Below, one piece after another: positions 1 through 9,167 of a stretch of 64,000 nt of DNA. The notes beneath the pieces were generated by a model. It was given only the letters and a program-made list of their open reading frames with translations. It did not search any database and was not told the origin of the DNA. This DNA is from an uncultured Flavobacteriales bacterium. GTDB taxonomy: Bacteria; Bacteroidota; Bacteroidia; Flavobacteriales; UBA1820. A program made the translations under genes and the position numbers. Location of the stretch: positions 13,091 to 77,090 of the forward strand of contig CABSLV010000006.1 of assembly GCA_902478645.1 (NCBI GenBank), read 5' to 3'. Positions within the stretch are counted from its first letter, which is position 1, and every line of letters starts with the position of its first letter.

Positions 1-797
1 CCACTCCCCTCGGACAGCAGATCGTCGCCCAGGCGGCGGCCACCGTCGGAGAATCGATGCGGATAAAGGACCTGATCGACCAGGCGAAAGGTTCGGTGTC
101 GGGCGATTTCCACTTGGGGATCATCCCCTCGGTGATGCCCTCGCTGCTGCCGCTCTTTCTGAAGACCTACACCCGGAAATACCCCAAGGTTACCCTCCAT
201 CTGGAGGAATTGCAAACCGCCGACATGGTCCAGGCACTGAAAGAAAAAGTGATCGACGCCGGCATCGCCGCCACCCCCTTGGGCGACCCCGCCATTACGG
301 AAGAACCGTTGTACTACGAACCGATGGTCGCCCTGGTAGGAAACGAATCGCCACTGCTGGCCAAAACAAAACTTACGCCGGCCGACCTGGGAAACGAACA
401 GCTCCTGCTGCTGGAAAACGGGCACTGCTTCCGCAACAGCGTACTCAACCTGTGCCAGGAAGCCCGCAAGAATGCCGAGAAGCAGCGCTTCCGTCTCTCG
501 AGCGGCAATTTCGACACGCTCATCGGCCTGACCAAAGAAGGCTTCGGTACCACGGTGCTCCCGTACCTGACCGCCATGGCCCTCCCCGAGGAAGACCGGC
601 GGATGCTGCGCGAATTTGAAAAACCGGTGCCCGCCCGCGAGGTGAGCCTGATCCGCTCGACCACCCAACTCCGGCAGAAAGTTTCGGACTCGGTGCGCGA
701 AACCATCCGGGGGATCATCCGGGGAATGATCCTGCTCGACCAAACGAAAGTCCTCAGCCCCATCGAAGGACAAAAGGCAAAAGACATCGCCTTGTGA
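1..797 (+). CDS. oxyR: OxyR-type LysR-family regulator, 5' end outside the window
   Basis: The frame is open from base 3, so the N-terminal winged-helix DNA-binding domain lies outside the window. About 264 residues of the linker helix and effector-binding domain remain. A Cys codon at 426-428 in the stretch GHCFRN and a second Cys codon at 453-455 lie nine residues apart. This matches the peroxidatic and resolving cysteines of OxyR (Cys199 and Cys208 in E. coli), which form a disulfide on peroxide exposure. The surrounding sequence (LLLLENGHCFRN) is typical of OxyR and not of other LysR regulators. OxyR activates peroxide-defence genes; dps, a Prx6-like peroxiredoxin and ahpC elsewhere in the window are plausible targets, but I saw no convincing OxyR site. 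A strong hairpin terminator follows. Confidence 0.9.
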   Translation, partial: TPLGQQIVAQAAATVGESMRIKDLIDQAKGSVSGDFHLGIIPSVMPSLLPLFLKTYTRKYPKVTLHLEELQTADMVQALKEKVIDAGIAATPLGDPAITEEPLYYEPMVALVGNESPLLAKTKLTPADLGNEQLLLLENGHCFRNSVLNLCQEARKNAEKQRFRLSSGNFDTLIGLTKEGFGTTVLPYLTAMALPEEDRRMLREFEKPVPAREVSLIRSTTQLRQKVSDSVRETIRGIIRGMILLDQTKVLSPIEGQKAKDIAL

Positions 798-821
798 TCC
801 CTTCGGGGTCGGAAAAAAGCC

Positions 822-862
822 GTGCGGGGGAATTTTTTCGAAAATTCCCCCGCACAGTTTTT
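822..862 (+). terminator. Rho-independent terminator after oxyR
   Basis: Perfect 15-bp stem (822-836 with 841-855) closed by a TTCG tetraloop at 837-840 and followed by a T-rich run (AGTTTTTATT). It lies 25 bases past the oxyR stop codon. The arms also carry A and T tracts, so it may work on both strands between oxyR and the convergent mnmG. Confidence 0.9.
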
Positions 863-975
863 ATTATTATTTCTCTGATTTCTAATTCATTAAAAGGAAA
901 TTCGGCTTCCTCATTAACATTTATCCGAAGCACCTCCTTCCCACCGTCCGCAAATATCCGCCTCCCGCGGGCCCA

Positions 976-2853
976 TCAGCGCCCCAAAAAGATGAGCAGC
1001 ACCGAAATGTCCGCCGGGCTCACCCCGCTGATGCGGGAAGCCTGCCCGATATTTCTCGGACGGATCTTTTCCAGTTTTTGCCGGGCCTCGATCGAAATGG
1101 AACCGATGCGCATAAAGTCGAAATCCTCCGGAATGGCGACCGACTCCAGACGGTGGAGTTTGCGGACGTTCTCCTGTTCCTTTTCAATGTACCCCTCGTA
1201 CTTGATCGTGATCTCGGCCTGCTGCACGGCATCGTCGGCGATGTCGTTTTCGACGATGAACGCCTCGATACTCGGGAATGTCTCCCGCATGTCGTCCATC
1301 GAAATATTCGGACGGGAAAGGATCCGGTCGGCCTTGCAACCCTGCGACAAGGGAGCCGACCGACGCTTTTCGAGCAAAGGAGCCGCCTGAGCGACCGTCA
1401 CGGAGAGTTCGCGGAATTCCTCTACCAGCCGTTCGGCATCCCGCACCTTCCGCTCTACCCGCTCCAGCGCGCGGTCGTCCACCGTCCCCAGTTCGTGAGC
1501 CAGGGGAGTAAGGCGGATGTCCGCATTGTCCCCGCGAAGCAAGGTACGGTACTCGGCCCGGGAAGTAAACATCCGGTAGGGTTCCTGCGTGCCTTTGGTG
1601 ATCAGGTCGTCGATGAGCACCCCGGTATAGGCCTGGTCGCGCCGCAGAACGAAAGGCGCACGCCCCGTCGTTTTCAACGCCGCATTGATCCCCGCCATGA
1701 GGCCTTGGCAAGCCGCCTCCTCGTAACCCGTGGTACCGTTTATCTGTCCGGCGAAATACAGGTTTTCCACCCGCTTGGTCTCCAGAGTGGCCTGCAGCTG
1801 CGTCGGAGGGAAATAGTCGTACTCGATGGCGTAGCCCGGGCGGAGCATCCGCGCATTTTCAAAGCCCTCGACCTTTCGCAGGGCGCGTATCTGAATATCC
1901 TCGGGCAGCGACGTCGAAAATCCGTTGATGTACATCTCGACCAGCCCCCGTCCTTCCGGCTCGACGAACAAAGGATGCGAAGTCTTTTCCGCAAAACGGT
2001 TGATCTTGTCCTCCACCGAAGGGCAATACCGAGGACCTACTCCCCGGATACGGCCGGTAAAGAGCGGCGAACGGTCGAAGCCCTCGCGCAAAACGGCATG
2101 CACCTCGGGATTCGTATAAGCCATCCAACACCGCTCCTGGTGTTCAAGCGGCGGGGTATCCGAAAACGAGAAACGCCCCGGCACCGGATCGCCCTCCTGG
2201 GGGATCATCCGGGAAAAGTCCAGCGAACGGGCGTCAATCCGCGGAGGCGTCCCGGTCTTCATGCGCCCTGCCTCGAAACCGAGCGCCACCAGCGAACCGG
2301 TCAAACCCTCGGCCGAAGGCTCCGAAATACGGCCGCCCCCGAAGTGTTTTTCTCCGATATGGATCACCCCTCCCAGGAACGTCCCGTTGGTCAGCACCAC
2401 GGCATCGCCCCACGCCTCTATGCCGAGCGAGGTCCGCACGCCCTGCACCGCGCCGTCCCGCACCAAAACCTCGGTAACGGTATCGGCAAACAAGTCCAAT
2501 CCGTCGGTGTGTTCCAGCTCCATGCGCCACTGCTGCGAAAAGCGGTACTTGTCGCACTGCGCGCGCGGGCTCCACATCGCCGGCCCTTTGGAACGGTTGA
2601 GCATCTTGAACTGGATCATCGTCCGGTCAGTTACGATGCCCGAATACCCGCCGAGTGCATCCACTTCGCGCACGATCTGTCCTTTGGCAATACCGCCCAT
2701 CGCGGGATTGCACGACATCTGCGCCACGGTTTGCAGGTTTTGCGTGATGAGCAGCGTCCGCCGTCCCATCCGCGCCGCTATCCGCGCCGCCTCGCAGCCG
2801 GCGTGGCCGCCGCCCACTACGATCACTTCGTATTTTGAAACAAATACCGACAT
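976..2853 (-). CDS. mnmG: tRNA uridine-34 5-carboxymethylaminomethyl synthesis enzyme MnmG (GidA)
   Basis: A full-length 625-residue MnmG. With MnmE it installs the cmnm5 group at wobble uridine 34 of tRNAs, using FAD, methylene-tetrahydrofolate and glycine. Visible features are the N-terminal FAD dinucleotide-binding motif GGGHAG (residues 14-19), the family signature [14 protein letters not shown], the second signature [11 protein letters not shown], and a C-terminal helical tRNA/MnmE-binding region ending [18 protein letters not shown]. The ATG at 2853 follows a good Bacteroidota promoter, which supports this start. The long frames on the opposite strand are shadows of it. mnmG lies near the replication origin in many bacteria, which agrees with the parS-like sites just upstream and the oriC candidate 26 kb away. 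Confidence 0.97.
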   Translation of the reverse strand: MSVFVSKYEVIVVGGGHAGCEAARIAARMGRRTLLITQNLQTVAQMSCNPAMGGIAKGQIVREVDALGGYSGIVTDRTMIQFKMLNRSKGPAMWSPRAQCDKYRFSQQWRMELEHTDGLDLFADTVTEVLVRDGAVQGVRTSLGIEAWGDAVVLTNGTFLGGVIHIGEKHFGGGRISEPSAEGLTGSLVALGFEAGRMKTGTPPRIDARSLDFSRMIPQEGDPVPGRFSFSDTPPLEHQERCWMAYTNPEVHAVLREGFDRSPLFTGRIRGVGPRYCPSVEDKINRFAEKTSHPLFVEPEGRGLVEMYINGFSTSLPEDIQIRALRKVEGFENARMLRPGYAIEYDYFPPTQLQATLETKRVENLYFAGQINGTTGYEEAACQGLMAGINAALKTTGRAPFVLRRDQAYTGVLIDDLITKGTQEPYRMFTSRAEYRTLLRGDNADIRLTPLAHELGTVDDRALERVERKVRDAERLVEEFRELSVTVAQAAPLLEKRRSAPLSQGCKADRILSRPNISMDDMRETFPSIEAFIVENDIADDAVQQAEITIKYEGYIEKEQENVRKLHRLESVAIPEDFDFMRIGSISIEARQKLEKIRPRNIGQASRISGVSPADISVLLIFLGR

Positions 2854-2875
2854 TTTCTCACTCGTATTTCCGCCG

Positions 2876-2906
2876 CAAAATTACAGCAAAAGCCCCTCCC
2901 GTCAAA
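2876..2906 (-). promoter_or_regulatory. Bacteroidota-type promoter of mnmG
   Basis: On the minus strand, TTTG (2906-2903) is followed after exactly 19 bases by TAATTTTG (2883-2876). This fits the TTTG-N19-TAnnTTTG consensus of the primary sigma factor of Bacteroidota. The mnmG ATG lies 22 bases downstream, so the leader is short. Confidence 0.8.
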
Positions 2907-2973
2907 GCAATAATTTTTGAGCCCCCTCCTACCGAAAACCTTTCCCATCCGCCTGCCGCTTCAGAGACCTCCG

Positions 2974-2989
2974 CGTTCCACGTGGAACA
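2974..2989. promoter_or_regulatory. parS-like centromere site 1
   Basis: A 14-bp perfect palindrome GTTCCACGTGGAAC (2975-2988) matches the ParB-binding parS consensus TGTTtCACGTGaAACA except for C/G in place of T/A next to the CACGTG core. It sits in the 410-base gene-free stretch upstream of mnmG (2854-3263). The rest of that stretch holds only the mnmG promoter and no recognisable gene. Its partner site is 276 bases away. Confidence 0.72.
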
Positions 2990-3249
2990 CTTTTGGATGT
3001 TTCACTCTGTCAAAAAACCTCCTTCCCCCTCGAAAACGGATCAAGCAAAACCATCCGCCGAAACTGCTTTTCAAAGATTCCCCACCGATCCTCCAGTAGG
3101 GAAACACCCCCGCAACCGACGAAGCGTTTTCCCAAGACCAAAAATCCCCTGGGGGAACTGTATTCAGACGCCTCCTCGCAACCGAACTTCGCAGGGTTTA
3201 TAAATCGGAAAGGCCCCTTCAAACCTTCGGCAAAAAGACGCGGCGAAAA

Positions 3250-3265
3250 TGTTCCACGTGGAACT
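3250..3265. promoter_or_regulatory. parS-like centromere site 2
   Basis: The second copy of the palindrome GTTCCACGTGGAAC (3251-3264), here preceded by T, so TGTTCCACGTGGAACT overall. Its last base is the first base of the stop codon of the small membrane protein gene ending at 3264. Two identical 14-bp copies in one intergenic region argue for a protein-binding site rather than chance. Confidence 0.72.
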
Positions 3266-3563
3266 AAAGATATTTCGTGTAGGCCAAAAACAGGAGGTAC
3301 ACTAGCAGATTGACAAAGGAAAAGAGTGCCGCTGCACGTTGGTAATATTCCGCCGAACGCCGCAGCAAACGGAAAACGATGAGCGCGAGCGCTTGCAGGA
3401 CAAACAGCACCATCGGTGCGTAAACCGCCGTCAGGGCGATGTAGTTGTTGACGATCGTCCCGGAAAGAAATTCGAGCCCCGAGAGCCCGTTCACCCACAA
3501 CAGCAGGAGCGAAAGACTGCTGAGCACATTGATGCTGTTGATGTATCCGTAGATCCGTTCCAT
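3264..3563 (-). CDS. Small membrane protein, unknown function
   Basis: 99 residues with three hydrophobic segments: about residues 14-31, 44-67 (ending before a basic RLLRR turn) and 77-95. I do not recognise a family. It starts only 3 bases after the stop codon of the fused electron-transfer flavoprotein gene, so the two are almost certainly co-transcribed and perhaps translationally coupled. This could make it a membrane anchor or electron-acceptor partner of that flavoprotein, but that is inference from position only. Its stop codon touches the second parS-like palindrome. Confidence 0.7.
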   Translation of the reverse strand: MERIYGYINSINVLSSLSLLLLWVNGLSGLEFLSGTIVNNYIALTAVYAPMVLFVLQALALIVFRLLRRSAEYYQRAAALFSFVNLLVYLLFLAYTKYL

Positions 3564-3566
3564 CGT

Positions 3567-4868
3567 CTATTTGTTGTTTGCAGATGCATTTGCAAGACTC
3601 CCCGAGCGACGTCGCAATTCCTCCACAAGCCCCGGAAGAATGCGTCCGGCATCGCCTACCACCCCGTAATCGGCGTACTTGAAGATCTCGGCCTGAGGAT
3701 CGGTATTGATCGCCAAAACCTTTCGGGAGCGGATCATTCCCGCTATATGCTGCAACGCACCGCTAATCCCTACCGCCAAATAAAGTGCCGGCGCCACCTT
3801 CGCCCCGGTCTGACCGACGTGTTCGAAATACGGTCGCCGACCGGCCTGGTACACCGGACGCGTACAGGCGGTCGCTCCGCCTCCATCCTGCGCCAACTGC
3901 TCCAGCAGCGGCCACAGTGAGGGCTCTACTCCCATTCCCCCGCTGACCACCAGAGGAGCCGTGCGCACATCCGTGTGCAGGGGCATCGGCCGCCGGTCCA
4001 CCTGCTCCGCCTGTGCCGGAAGGGGGTGCGGGTCTTCGAGAGAGCTCACGCGCGCCAATATCCGTCCGGAAAAAACAGGCGCTTCCCCTTCGGAAGAAGA
4101 GCCCTTCGCATCGGACAAAGCCTGCTGGAAGACATCGGCCATCTGCACAAAATCTTCGGGCGGCAGAAAACGCACCGAGGCCCGAGCGGGCATCATCCGG
4201 TAGCCGGAGTACTCTTTCCTGGGCGAAAAATCCCCCGCCGGGGCGACGAGGTGAACCTGGCTGCGCATGGCGAGCATCATTTCCCGCATGGAGGGGATGC
4301 GCACCTGCTCGCTGGGGTAAATGGCTTTGTTGCACGAGAGGATCACGGGAGCCTTCACACGAAGGGTCTCGCTGAAAGCATCCGTCTGCCGGGAGACTTC
4401 GAGCCACTGCGGATCGTCCGCGCAGGGGCGGAAATCGCAGACGCCTTCCACCAGAGCGATCCCGGAGAGTTGCGAGAGCCAACGGGGAAAGTCGCCGCTG
4501 GCATAGTCCCAACCGGCTTCCCCGCACAGTACCACCGGCTGCGGACAGTCCTTCAGAAAGGCTGCCACTTCCGCCGCTGCTACATAAGCACCTCGGGGAC
4601 AATCGTTTATGCGAAATACCCGCGGAGCTCCCATCGCGGCGGCATAGCGCAAGGTGCGTTCCTGCGCCTGCGGGCAGACGCTCACCACCTGCACCTGGGA
4701 AGATACCGAGAGGGCCTTCATGAGCACCTGCCTGTCCAACGGACTGATAGACAAGGCGTCGCCATCCACGCACACGACATCCTCTGCGGCGTCCACCCGC
4801 ACGTGGGAATACACGTCCGAGGCGATGTGCACGGCAACCCACAGTTCCATTTGAGTATCCATTGGCAT
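3567..4868 (-). CDS. Single-chain electron-transfer flavoprotein (EtfB-like half fused to EtfA FAD domain)
   Basis: About 433 residues from ATG 4868 (ATG 4862, or TTG 4880, are also possible). Residues 8-235 resemble the EtfB/EtfA domain I fold of the adenine-nucleotide alpha-hydrolase type, with a PVVLCGEAGWDYASG segment where EtfB has its conserved PDLVLxGxQ region. Residues 305-420 are clearly the C-terminal FAD domain of EtfA: VVSGGMGV, VGQTGAKVAP, YLAVGISGALQHIAGM, INTDPQAEIFKYADYGVVGD. Normal ETF is a heterodimer encoded by etfB and etfA; here one chain seems to hold one Rossmann-like half plus the FAD domain, and the usual alpha domain I appears missing or merged. No acyl-CoA dehydrogenase or ETF:quinone oxidoreductase lies nearby. 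A small three-helix membrane protein follows 3 bases downstream. Electron transfer via FAD is likely; donor and acceptor are unknown. Confidence 0.85.
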   Translation of the reverse strand: MPMDTQMELWVAVHIASDVYSHVRVDAAEDVVCVDGDALSISPLDRQVLMKALSVSSQVQVVSVCPQAQERTLRYAAAMGAPRVFRINDCPRGAYVAAAEVAAFLKDCPQPVVLCGEAGWDYASGDFPRWLSQLSGIALVEGVCDFRPCADDPQWLEVSRQTDAFSETLRVKAPVILSCNKAIYPSEQVRIPSMREMMLAMRSQVHLVAPAGDFSPRKEYSGYRMMPARASVRFLPPEDFVQMADVFQQALSDAKGSSSEGEAPVFSGRILARVSSLEDPHPLPAQAEQVDRRPMPLHTDVRTAPLVVSGGMGVEPSLWPLLEQLAQDGGGATACTRPVYQAGRRPYFEHVGQTGAKVAPALYLAVGISGALQHIAGMIRSRKVLAINTDPQAEIFKYADYGVVGDAGRILPGLVEELRRRSGSLANASANNK

Positions 4869-4877
4869 TTCGAAAAA

Positions 4878-4885
4878 CAAAGATA
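4878..4885 (-). promoter_or_regulatory. Promoter -7 element upstream of the fused ETF gene
   Basis: TATCTTTG on the minus strand matches the Bacteroidota -7 element TAnnTTTG. It lies 9 bases upstream of the ATG at 4868, so the transcript would be nearly leaderless. This favours ATG 4868 or 4862 over the upstream TTG, which overlaps the element. No clear TTTG -33 box is seen. Confidence 0.55.
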
Positions 4886-5003
4886 CTTTTTTTCAAGAAT
4901 ATTGCACCCGAACGAACCGAAACTTTCCGGTATTTATTAGATTTGCAAAACGGATACATCCGTTCTCTGACAAGAACAACTACCAAAATCATCAACCTGT
5001 ATC

Positions 5004-6209
5004 ATGGATACGAATACTCCCCAAGTCTCCGGCCGCATTCAGCGCCTGGAGCCGTCGGCTACCCTGGCCATGTCGGCCAAAGTCCGCGAACTCAAAGCGC
5101 AGGGTGTGGACGTGATCAGCCTCTCGCTGGGCGAAACGGACTTTTTCACCCCCGATGCCGTCAAAGAGGCCGCCAAAAAGGCCATCGACGACAACTACAG
5201 TTTTTACTCGCCGGTGGCGGGTTATCCCGAATTGAAAAAAGCCGTTTGCCACAAGTTCAAACGCGATAACAACCTGGACTACCAGCCCAACCAGATCGTG
5301 GTGTCCACAGGTGCGAAAAACTCCATCTACAACGTGATGCAGGTGCTGGTGGACAAAGGCGACGAAGTGCTGGTGCCGGCTCCCTACTGGGTAAGCTACG
5401 TGGAGATCATCAAACTGGCCGAGGGTACGCCGGTGATCATGCCGACCACCATTGAGACCAACTACAAGATCACTCCGGCCCAACTCGAAGCCGCCATCAC
5501 CCCCCGTACCAAGGCCATCATCTACTCCTCGCCGTCCAACCCTACCGGTGCCGTTTACACGCGTGAGGAACTTAAAGCCCTGGCCGAGGTATTCGCCCGC
5601 CATCCGCAGGTATTCATCATCTCGGACGAGATCTACGAACACATCAACTTCACCCCGGGCGGACACACCTCCATCGCCGAATTCCCGGAAGTCTATCCGC
5701 AGACCATCGTGGTAAACGGGCTGGCCAAAGCCTATGCGATGACCGGATGGCGCATCGGCTTTATCGGCGCAGCACCCTGGATCGCCAAAGCCTGCGAGAA
5801 CTTCCAGGGACAGGTAACCTCGGGTACCAATTCCGTAGCACAACAGGCAGCCATCGCTGCGCTGAATGCCGACCCCGAGACGATGGTCAAACCGATGGTC
5901 GAGGTATTCGCCCGCCGGCACCAACTGGTGCTGGAAAAACTGGCCGAAATCCCGGGACTGAAGACCGATACGCCGTACGGCGCTTTCTACGTCTTCCCCG
6001 ATATTTCCTACTACAAGGGTAAGACGCTGCGCGGCACCCCGATCAACACCTCGGACGACCTGTGTCTCTACCTGCTCTCCGAGGCACACGTGGGTCTGGT
6101 AGCCGGTTCTTCCTTCGGCAACGACAACTGCATCCGCCTTTCGTATGCAGCCAGCGAGGAAGTGCTCGCCGAGGCGATCCGCCGGATCAAAGAAGCCTTG
6201 ACCGAGTAA
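5004..6209 (+). CDS. aspC: Pyridoxal-phosphate aspartate aminotransferase, class I
   Basis: 401 residues of the fold-type I aminotransferase family, subgroup I-gamma of aspartate aminotransferases. It would interconvert aspartate/2-oxoglutarate and oxaloacetate/glutamate in the cytosol. Visible residues are the SPSNPTG motif with PLP-interacting Asn179, SDEIYE with Asp208 (pyridine nitrogen) and Tyr211, the Schiff-base lysine Lys242 in GLAKAYAMTGWRIG, and a C-terminal IRLSYA arginine for the substrate carboxylate. It stands alone between the divergent ETF gene and the convergent proline operon and shares a bidirectional terminator with proA. Related aminotransferases with other substrates cannot be excluded. 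Confidence 0.92.
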   Translation: MDTNTPQVSGRIQRLEPSATLAMSAKVRELKAQGVDVISLSLGETDFFTPDAVKEAAKKAIDDNYSFYSPVAGYPELKKAVCHKFKRDNNLDYQPNQIVVSTGAKNSIYNVMQVLVDKGDEVLVPAPYWVSYVEIIKLAEGTPVIMPTTIETNYKITPAQLEAAITPRTKAIIYSSPSNPTGAVYTREELKALAEVFARHPQVFIISDEIYEHINFTPGGHTSIAEFPEVYPQTIVVNGLAKAYAMTGWRIGFIGAAPWIAKACENFQGQVTSGTNSVAQQAAIAALNADPETMVKPMVEVFARRHQLVLEKLAEIPGLKTDTPYGAFYVFPDISYYKGKTLRGTPINTSDDLCLYLLSEAHVGLVAGSSFGNDNCIRLSYAASEEVLAEAIRRIKEALTE

Positions 6210-6225
6210 GCACCCTTCTCCTTCT

Positions 6226-6270
6226 GCAAGCAAAAAGGGCGGCGCCAATGGCGCCGCCCTTTTTGCTTGC
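6226..6270. terminator. Bidirectional terminator between the aminotransferase gene and proA
   Basis: Perfect 21-bp inverted repeat (6226-6246 with 6250-6270) around an AAT loop. Each arm has a GC-rich core flanked by an A or T run, so a U-tract forms on either strand. It lies between two convergent genes. Confidence 0.88.
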
Positions 6271-6293
6271 CGTCCCTGAAAGAGGGACACCGA

Positions 6294-7544
6294 CTACGGC
6301 TCGCGCACCTGCCCGTTGCCGCTGATCAGATATTTGTAGCTGGTAAGTTCCGGAAGCCCCATCGGCCCGCGGGCATGCAGTTTCTGGGTACTGATCCCTA
6401 TCTCCGCCCCGAAACCGAACTGTCCCCCGTCGGTAAAGGCCGTGGAAACATTGACATAGACGCAAGCCGCATCCACCCGACGCTGGAACTCGACCGCCGT
6501 GGCCGGATTTTCCGTCAGGATGGCCTCGCTGTGCCCCGAGGAATACTTCGCAATATGGTCCAAAGCCTCCTCCAGGCTGTCCACTGTTTTAACGGCCAGG
6601 ATATAGTCCTGGAACTCCGTCCCGAAACTGTGCTCGTCTGCCGCCACGAGCAGATCCTTGGGATACTTGCCCTCCAAAGCCATGTACGCACGCGGATCGG
6701 CCTGGAGCTGCACGTTCTTCTTGGCCAGCGGGGCGCACAGAGCCGGCAGATCGGCCAAACGCGAAGAGTGCACGATCAGGCAATCCAAGGCATTGCACAC
6801 CGACACGCGCCGGGTCTTGGCGTTGAAAATGACCGCCGCCCCCTTCTTCACGTCGCCGTCGGCCGAAAAATACGTATGGCATACTCCGGCACCCGTCTCG
6901 ATGACCGGCACGTGGGCATTGTCGCGCACATAGCGGATCAGCGAAGCGCTCCCCCGAGGGATGAGCAGATCGACATAATCGGTAGCCGTAAGCAAACGGG
7001 CCGTCGCCTCCCGGTCGTTGGGCAGCAAGGTAACCGCATCCTGCGGCACCCCGCAACGGTACAGCACTTTCTTGATGATCGAGATGATCATCGCATTGGA
7101 ATGCACCGCATCCGAACCGCCTTTGAGGATACAAGCATTCGAGGTCTTGAAGCACAGGGAAAACACATCGAAACTCACATTGGGACGCGCCTCGTAGATC
7201 ACCCCCACTACCCCGAAAGGCACGCGCACCTTGACGATCTCCATCCCGTTGGGGCGTGTCCAGCGGGCCATCTCCTCCCCTACGGGCGAGCGCAAGGCCG
7301 CCACGTGGCGGATATCGTCCGCTATGCCCTTGATCCGCGCAGGGGTGAGCATCAAGCGGTCGTACATCGGATCGGAAGGATCCTTGGCCGCCAGATCGCG
7401 TGCGTTTTCCTCGAGGATCGCCGCACTTTGGCGTTCGGTTTCATCGGCCAACGCCAAAAGCACCTCGTTGATCTTTGCCCCGTCGAGCAACGCCAAAGCC
7501 CGTGAAGCCTCGACCGCCCGTTCAAAAGTCTGTTTCAGTTCCAT
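6294..7544 (-). CDS. proA: Gamma-glutamyl phosphate reductase ProA
   Basis: 416 residues, the usual length. It reduces gamma-glutamyl phosphate with NADPH to glutamate semialdehyde, the second step of proline synthesis. The aldehyde-dehydrogenase-like fold shows the active-site cysteine in [12 protein letters not shown], the [15 protein letters not shown] segment that contacts the nucleotide, and the C-terminal [16 protein letters not shown] signature with ARGPMGL. It is the last gene of the proC-PNPOx-proB-proA operon, 18 bases after the proB stop codon, and is followed by the 6226-6270 terminator. Confidence 0.97.
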   Translation of the reverse strand: MELKQTFERAVEASRALALLDGAKINEVLLALADETERQSAAILEENARDLAAKDPSDPMYDRLMLTPARIKGIADDIRHVAALRSPVGEEMARWTRPNGMEIVKVRVPFGVVGVIYEARPNVSFDVFSLCFKTSNACILKGGSDAVHSNAMIISIIKKVLYRCGVPQDAVTLLPNDREATARLLTATDYVDLLIPRGSASLIRYVRDNAHVPVIETGAGVCHTYFSADGDVKKGAAVIFNAKTRRVSVCNALDCLIVHSSRLADLPALCAPLAKKNVQLQADPRAYMALEGKYPKDLLVAADEHSFGTEFQDYILAVKTVDSLEEALDHIAKYSSGHSEAILTENPATAVEFQRRVDAACVYVNVSTAFTDGGQFGFGAEIGISTQKLHARGPMGLPELTSYKYLISGNGQVREP

Positions 7545-7562
7545 ATCGCTCGTTTCTTTTTT

Positions 7563-8669
7563 TCAGTCCAAACACAGATAATCGTAATGCACCAGCGCCT
7601 TTCCACCCTTGCGGCCCATCTGCCTCCGAGCCTGCTGGCTGCCGGTGGAAACGCGTCCTACGCCGATCTGACGGCCGTCGGGCGCAATGATCCGCACGAT
7701 GTCGTCCTTCTCGAAATCTCCCCGGATCTCGCTCACCCCGATCGGCAGCAGGCTGGTGGCCTTCTCCCCGGTGAGGGCCTGGCAAGCCAGGGGGCTGATG
7801 TGGATCTCTCCCTTGGCAAAACTCTCCGAATGGGCTATCCACTTCTTGATGGCGCTCTTGGGGGTGGAAGCAGGGACAAAACGGGTGCAAAGCGTACTCT
7901 CGTCCTGCTTTCCTCCCATCAAACGGCAAAGGATGTTCTCCCGCTTTCCGTTGGCGATGATCACCTCCGTCCCCTCGCTGGCCACCTTGGCGGCGATACG
8001 GCTCTTGGTGAGCATCCCTCCGCGCCCGAACGAGGAGCGCGACGACTGGACATAGCGCGAGAGGTCGCTTTCACCGGGCAGGATGCGTTCGATGACCCGG
8101 GAAGCCGGATCGGCAGGGTCGCCGTCGTAGATCCCGTCGATGTTGCTCAGGATCACCAGTGCCTCGGCATCCATCATCGCGGCCACCAGCCCCGAGAGTT
8201 CGTCATTGTCGGTAAACATCAATTCCGTTACCGAGATCGTATCGTTCTCGTTGACCACCGGTACTACACCGCTTTCCAGCATCACCGCCATGCAGTTGCG
8301 CTGGTTCAGGTAATGCTCCCGGGTGCCGAAACTCTCCTTGGTGGTGAGCACCTGCCCGCAGACGATGCCGTGCTCGCGGAAAAGTTCGTAATACTTCCCG
8401 ATGAGCTTCCCCTGTCCGACCGCCGAAAACAACTGGCGGCTGCCCACCGCGTCGAGGTGATGGGGTTTGGGCACGACCTCGCTGCGCCCGGCCGCTACCG
8501 CGCCCGAAGATACCAGGATCACTTCCATGCCCCCGGCCATCAATTCGGCTACCTGATCCACCAGCGCAGACATCCGCGTGGTATCGAGCGTACCGTCCGC
8601 ACGGGTAAGTACGTTGCTGCCTACCTTGACGACGATACGTTTGTATTTTTTTTCCAAAGCGTCTTTCAC
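7563..8669 (-). CDS. proB: Glutamate 5-kinase ProB
   Basis: About 368 residues, the full length of ProB with its C-terminal PUA domain. It phosphorylates glutamate on the gamma-carboxyl, the first committed and normally proline-inhibited step. The amino-acid-kinase domain starts RIVVKVGSNVL and contains ILVSSGAVAAGR, the substrate-binding NENDTIS and FTDNDELSGLVA. The PUA domain occupies about the last 90 residues (DDIVRIIAPDGRQIGVGR). No ATG is available; the start is read as GTG at 8669, which overlaps the stop codon of the upstream PNPOx-fold gene as GTGA and implies translational coupling. Confidence 0.95.
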   Translation of the reverse strand: MKDALEKKYKRIVVKVGSNVLTRADGTLDTTRMSALVDQVAELMAGGMEVILVSSGAVAAGRSEVVPKPHHLDAVGSRQLFSAVGQGKLIGKYYELFREHGIVCGQVLTTKESFGTREHYLNQRNCMAVMLESGVVPVVNENDTISVTELMFTDNDELSGLVAAMMDAEALVILSNIDGIYDGDPADPASRVIERILPGESDLSRYVQSSRSSFGRGGMLTKSRIAAKVASEGTEVIIANGKRENILCRLMGGKQDESTLCTRFVPASTPKSAIKKWIAHSESFAKGEIHISPLACQALTGEKATSLLPIGVSEIRGDFEKDDIVRIIAPDGRQIGVGRVSTGSQQARRQMGRKGGKALVHYDYLCLD

Positions 8670-9157
8670 TTCGTAGTTCGTATTTTCTTGCACTTGCCCG
8701 AAAAACTTTCTATCTCCAAGCACCACACCGCCGTGCGGGGGAGGGATTTTTCCATGTACTTGAGCCCCGTGGAGACATCCTGCGGGGAATATTTCTCCAG
8801 CAAACGCCTCAGGGCTTCGCGTTTTTGCTGCGGATCGTCCACCACCCGGGCCTTGCCGCACAGCACGAGGCTCTCGTACTCGGTGGTAAACTGCGCGGAG
8901 AGGACATGAGTGCGCCCCACCACGCAGAACGATACCCGATCTTCGCTGGACAAACAACGCCACTTCCTCCCCTGGGGAGCGCAATGGAGATAGATCGCAT
9001 CCTGCCCGTCCCACACGAAATTGATCGGGATGCCGTACGGCACCCCGTCCTCGCACAGGGACAACACGCCGTATTCCCCCTCGCGGAGAAGTTCGCGCGC
9101 CCGCTGTTCGTCCATCAGGCGGTCGCGACGGCGTACCGAGTCGTTGTCGTAACGCAT
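8666..9157 (-). CDS. PNPOx-fold flavin-binding family protein (NimA-like)
   Basis: 163 residues of the pyridoxamine 5'-phosphate oxidase-like split-barrel family. The opening RRRDRLMDEQRARELL, then YGVLSLCEDGVPYGIPINFVWDG and the ending AVWCLEIESFSGKCKK, match the Bacteroidota subgroup related to NimA nitroimidazole-resistance proteins. Members bind FMN or heme, but the substrate is unknown for most. It sits inside the proline operon, 10 bases after proC and overlapping the proB start by four bases, so it is made with the proline enzymes. Whether it has a role in proline metabolism is unclear. Confidence 0.85.
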   Translation of the reverse strand: MRYDNDSVRRRDRLMDEQRARELLREGEYGVLSLCEDGVPYGIPINFVWDGQDAIYLHCAPQGRKWRCLSSEDRVSFCVVGRTHVLSAQFTTEYESLVLCGKARVVDDPQQKREALRRLLEKYSPQDVSTGLKYMEKSLPRTAVWCLEIESFSGKCKKIRTTK

Positions 9158-9167
9158 CCCTCCGGCT

